Source: RGIG7213 sp045544195 (GTDB lineage: Bacteria; Bacillota; Clostridia; Oscillospirales; CAG-272). From it: 64,000 bases of DNA. The notes under the pieces were generated by a model. The model was not told the DNA's origin, made no database searches, and was given only the letters and a program-made list of their open reading frames with translations. Below are positions 62,034-64,000 of this stretch, piece after piece. The position numbers and the translations under genes are program-made. Each line of letters opens with the position of its first letter. Within the stretch, counting starts at the first letter, position 1. Location: positions 32,344 through 96,343 of the forward strand of contig JAZPYO010000033.1 of assembly GCA_045544195.1 (NCBI GenBank). The letters run 5' to 3'.

Positions 62034-62072
62034 AAAAACGCACCTTTGTCGATAGACAAAAGTGCGTTTTTT
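62034..62072. terminator. Terminator between the integrase gene and hairpin array B
   Basis: AACGCACCTTTGTC (62037–62050) pairs with GACAAAAGTGCGTT (62055–62068) with one mismatch, flanked by A and T runs. It ends the leftward integrase transcript and insulates the array B promoter. Confidence 0.78.
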
Positions 62073-62077
62073 GTTGG

Positions 62078-62225
62078 CGGAGAAGCAGAGATTTTAAACT
62101 TCTTTTTCTCCGTCCTTACAAACCGTAAAAAACCGCATTTTTCAACGATTTTTCGTTGTTGAAAAAACCCACAAATTCAAGTGGGTACGGTTTTGTACCC
62201 ATATTGGGTACGGCTCGTACCCACT
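62078..62225. repeat. Inverted repeats downstream of the integrase gene, candidate attachment end
   Basis: Three structures in a row: CGGAGAA (62078–62084)/TTCTCCG (62106–62112); TTTTTCAAC (62138–62146)/GTTGAAAAA (62158–62166); and four TGGGTAC/GTACCCA arms at 62182, 62195, 62205 and 62217, making two adjacent hairpins enclosed by AGTGGGTAC…GTACCCACT (62180–62225). Repeated arms beside a tyrosine integrase gene are typical of recombinase-binding sites at the end of an element, so this may be the left end. The core site is not identified. Confidence 0.5.
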
Positions 62226-62242
62226 CGGCACTTTTTCACCGT

Positions 62243-63310
62243 TCAAATGCCCAAAAAAACCTCTGTTACACGTTCAGAATCAGCAGGTAACATATGCGAA
62301 TATGTGTTAAGAGTTTCGTTGATGTTTGAATGACCTAACCACTTACTGACCGCAACGACAGACAATCCTTTTGATATGAGCAACGATGCGCAGGAATGGC
62401 GCAAGCCGTGAAGCACGATGCGCTTCACGCCCGCTTTCTTGATCCATTTATAAAATCTTCTCGTCAAGGTGTTATCAGCGATGGGAGCTGTACCACCGAA
62501 CACGAATACGTCATCATCGCTTTTCTTCAAGCTTAACATATCCGCTATGAGCGTTGCGGGAAGCTGCAGCTTTCGGTAGCTTGAATGATTTTTCGGTGAC
62601 GTGATCTTATACGCTCCTTCTTTCGTCTTTCTTGTAAGATTCTTATTGATACTTACAATATTGTTTTCGACGTCGATGTCATCAAAGGACAGCGCAAGAG
62701 CTTCTCCACGTCTGCATCCTGATGCATAATAAAATCTGAACAAGCATCTGTACATATCATCATCAACGACCGATATGAATTGTTGAAATTCTTCATAAGT
62801 CCAAATATTCATTTCACGTTTAGGCTCAAGGTTGCGCATCGGATCGACCTTGACCATCGGATTTGGCAAATCGAAATAGCGATTTGCAAAGATAAACATC
62901 GAGCCCAAGTATCCGTCAATGGAGCTTTTATACGCAAAGCTGAACGGCGCAAGCGTTCTGCGCCACGACAGAATTACGTTCGGCTTGATGTCTGCGATCC
63001 GCATCTTACCGAAGTACGGCAGAATATGAGCTTGTATCTTGCTCATAGCTGAATAGTATGAGCTTTCTTTAACTCTCGTCTTATGCCACTCCATAAAGCG
63101 AACGTACAGATCTTCAAACATAACGATCTGCTCTGCAGGCTGAATGACGTGATGCGTATATCCTTTAAGATATTCCTTGTAGGCTTTCTGTGCTTCAGCT
63201 TTAGTTTTGAAGCCCGACAGCCTTTTGTTTACTTCCCTGCCGTCGTCCGCAAGCTCTCTGAAGCGCACGGACCAAAGGTTAGACGGCTTACGTTTTTCAT
63301 ATGACGGCAC
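62243..63310 (-). CDS. int: Tyrosine-type site-specific integrase
   Basis: 355 residues from GTG 63310, chosen because AAGGGAGGTGG stands four bases before it; an upstream in-frame ATG lacks such a site. N-terminal arm-binding domain (about 1–55, SNLWSVRFRELADDGREVNK), core-binding SAM-like domain (about 65–165) and catalytic domain with Arg in SGCRRGEALAL, Lys in SPKNHSSYRKLQLP, HGLRHSCASLL, WLGHSNINETLNTYSHML (His and nucleophile Tyr). All catalytic residues are intact. It should drive integration and excision of the element that contains parA to the right. Confidence 0.94.
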   Translation of the reverse strand: MPSYEKRKPSNLWSVRFRELADDGREVNKRLSGFKTKAEAQKAYKEYLKGYTHHVIQPAEQIVMFEDLYVRFMEWHKTRVKESSYYSAMSKIQAHILPYFGKMRIADIKPNVILSWRRTLAPFSFAYKSSIDGYLGSMFIFANRYFDLPNPMVKVDPMRNLEPKREMNIWTYEEFQQFISVVDDDMYRCLFRFYYASGCRRGEALALSFDDIDVENNIVSINKNLTRKTKEGAYKITSPKNHSSYRKLQLPATLIADMLSLKKSDDDVFVFGGTAPIADNTLTRRFYKWIKKAGVKRIVLHGLRHSCASLLISKGLSVVAVSKWLGHSNINETLNTYSHMLPADSERVTEVFLGI

Positions 63311-63332
63311 AATACCACCTCCCTTGAGATAT

Positions 63333-63361
63333 ATATTACAATTTAAATATGAAAATATCAA
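63333..63361 (-). promoter_or_regulatory. Promoter of the integrase gene
   Basis: On the minus strand TTGATA (63361–63356) and TAATAT (63338–63333) with a 17-base spacer, about 23 bases before the GTG. Confidence 0.7.
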
Positions 63362-63466
63362 GGTGTGTTTTTGAGGATGCTTCTTCACACCTTGTTTATT
63401 CAGTCGGCGCCGAATGTGCACTCGGTAACGGTTTTTTATCTTTCTTCTTCCGTTCTTGCCGGCGGC

Positions 63467-63502
63467 AAAGAGGTACGGTTATGATCTTTTCCGTACCTCT
63501 TT
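63467..63502. other. Hairpin between divergent int and parA
   Basis: AAAGAGGTACGG (63467–63478) pairs perfectly with CCGTACCTCTTT (63491–63502), a 12-bp stem about 70 bases before parA. It may be a terminator for leftover transcription, an operator, or a site bound by the partition or recombination proteins. Confidence 0.5.
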
Positions 63503-63571
63503 GTTATATAGATGTATAATATAAATAAAAGAAAGAATAAGAACAAAAAGAAAAAAGAAAGGATTTAAAAA

Positions 63572-64000
63572 ATGAAAACAGTATCATTCATCAACGTCAA
63601 GGGCGGCGTTGCAAAGACGACGTCAACTATTGCCTTTGCCCAGCTTTTAGCTCTTGAACACGGTAAACGTGTGCTTGTTGTAGACGTCGATCCGCAAGCT
63701 AACACAACACGCACGCTTGCCGACATTGCCCCTGCTCTGACCACGGCAGACTTGTTGACGAGCCGTGAGCTGATCGCATTCGATGCGGTCATAAAAACGG
63801 AATACGGTATAGATCTGATCGGAAGCTCGTTCGATCTGATGCAGGCAAACAAGTCGGTAATGCTCGATACGACACGTCCGCAACAGCTTCGCCTGCGCCG
63901 ACAGTTAAAGGAGCTTGAAAACAGTTACGATTACTGTATTATAGACTGTCCGCCCGATCTCGGCATCGGTGTAATAAATGCACTTGCGGCAAGCTGTGAC
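63572..64000 (+). CDS. parA: ParA/Soj-type partition ATPase, C-terminus beyond window
   Basis: 143 codons read from ATG 63572 (GAAAGGA upstream) to the edge. Deviant Walker A KGGVAKTT, then VVDVDPQANTT (Walker A') and CIIDCPPDLGIG (Walker B) identify a ParA-type ATPase. In Clostridial integrative elements a parA gene often opens the maintenance or conjugation block. Divergent from the integrase, which supports one element extending to the right. Confidence 0.92.
   Translation, partial: MKTVSFINVKGGVAKTTSTIAFAQLLALEHGKRVLVVDVDPQANTTRTLADIAPALTTADLLTSRELIAFDAVIKTEYGIDLIGSSFDLMQANKSVMLDTTRPQQLRLRRQLKELENSYDYCIIDCPPDLGIGVINALAASCD

Noticed and set aside
62075..62112. tRNA gene fragment at the element end
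   Set aside because: Only a 7-bp stem and a T-loop-like stretch with mismatches are present; no anticodon arm. Kept only as a possible attachment relic.

Overview
This 64 kb window looks like a chromosomal stretch of an anaerobic, spore-forming member of the Clostridia, most like the Oscillospiraceae/Ruminococcus group. The sequence supports this through a SpoIIGA–pro-sigma-E pair, HemZ-type radical SAM coproporphyrinogen dehydrogenase, the CdaA–CdaR cyclic-di-AMP module, an ECF-type vitamin transporter, HPr, a T-box leader, near-consensus sigma-A promoters with 17-bp spacers, and a secreted protein with a dockerin-like C-terminus. The genus is inference; no rRNA is present.

Layout. 1–4.0 kb: a truncated Gfo/Idh/MocA oxidoreductase, a YhcC-type radical SAM protein, an Mrp/ApbC P-loop ATPase and MazG. 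4.0–8.6 kb: a leftward overlapping set of a SpoVB-like flippase, a SAH/MTA-deaminase-like amidohydrolase, a pterin-binding methyltransferase and a uridine-kinase-like enzyme. 8.6–19.1 kb: leftward housekeeping genes recJ–relA–dtd–hemZ, an RseC-like protein, a FAD dehydrogenase, cdaR and cdaA. 19.4–22.8 kb: a two-component system, a lipid kinase and PlsY, with matching three-repeat operators in front of the regulator and the lipid kinase. 22.9–27.0 kb: rimM–trmD followed by an O-antigen-ligase-like membrane protein and two DUF4330-like proteins. 27.1–32.5 kb: HPr, UvrC and an EcfT/EcfAA'/S-component operon. 32.5–39.4 kb: one 2291-residue cyclic beta-1,2-glucan-synthetase-like gene. 39.5–42.3 kb: spoIIGA, sigE, a second Gfo/Idh protein and tRNA-Thr. 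42.3–53.8 kb: ychF, a lipoprotein, an acyl-CoA synthetase fused to an XRE–cupin regulator under a T-box, a dockerin protein, obg and ligA. 53.9–57.5 kb: a NAD biosynthesis operon with a nadA–nadB gene fusion, nadC and the repressor niaR.

From about 57.6 kb to the right end the DNA is accessory. It holds three TnpV-domain genes (one fused to a ribbon-helix-helix-like N-terminus behind a palindromic operator), small unknown ORFs, a truncated ICE-type helicase, two single-gene cassettes each driven from an array of short hairpins separated by AATGATG/CATCATT, a tyrosine integrase with repeated inverted repeats at its 3' end, and the start of a ParA gene. The element carrying integrase and parA probably continues beyond the right edge.

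The most informative regulatory signals are: (i) 11-bp-spaced TTGA triplets at the same distance from the -10 of two promoters flanking the two-component system; (ii) a T-box whose specifier reads as Ile ahead of an acyl-CoA synthetase, which would fit isoleucine synthesis from 2-methylbutyrate; (iii) a NiaR-type palindrome over the -35 of the nadAB promoter; (iv) the hairpin-array promoters. All coordinates and motifs were read by eye; no database search or folding program was run.
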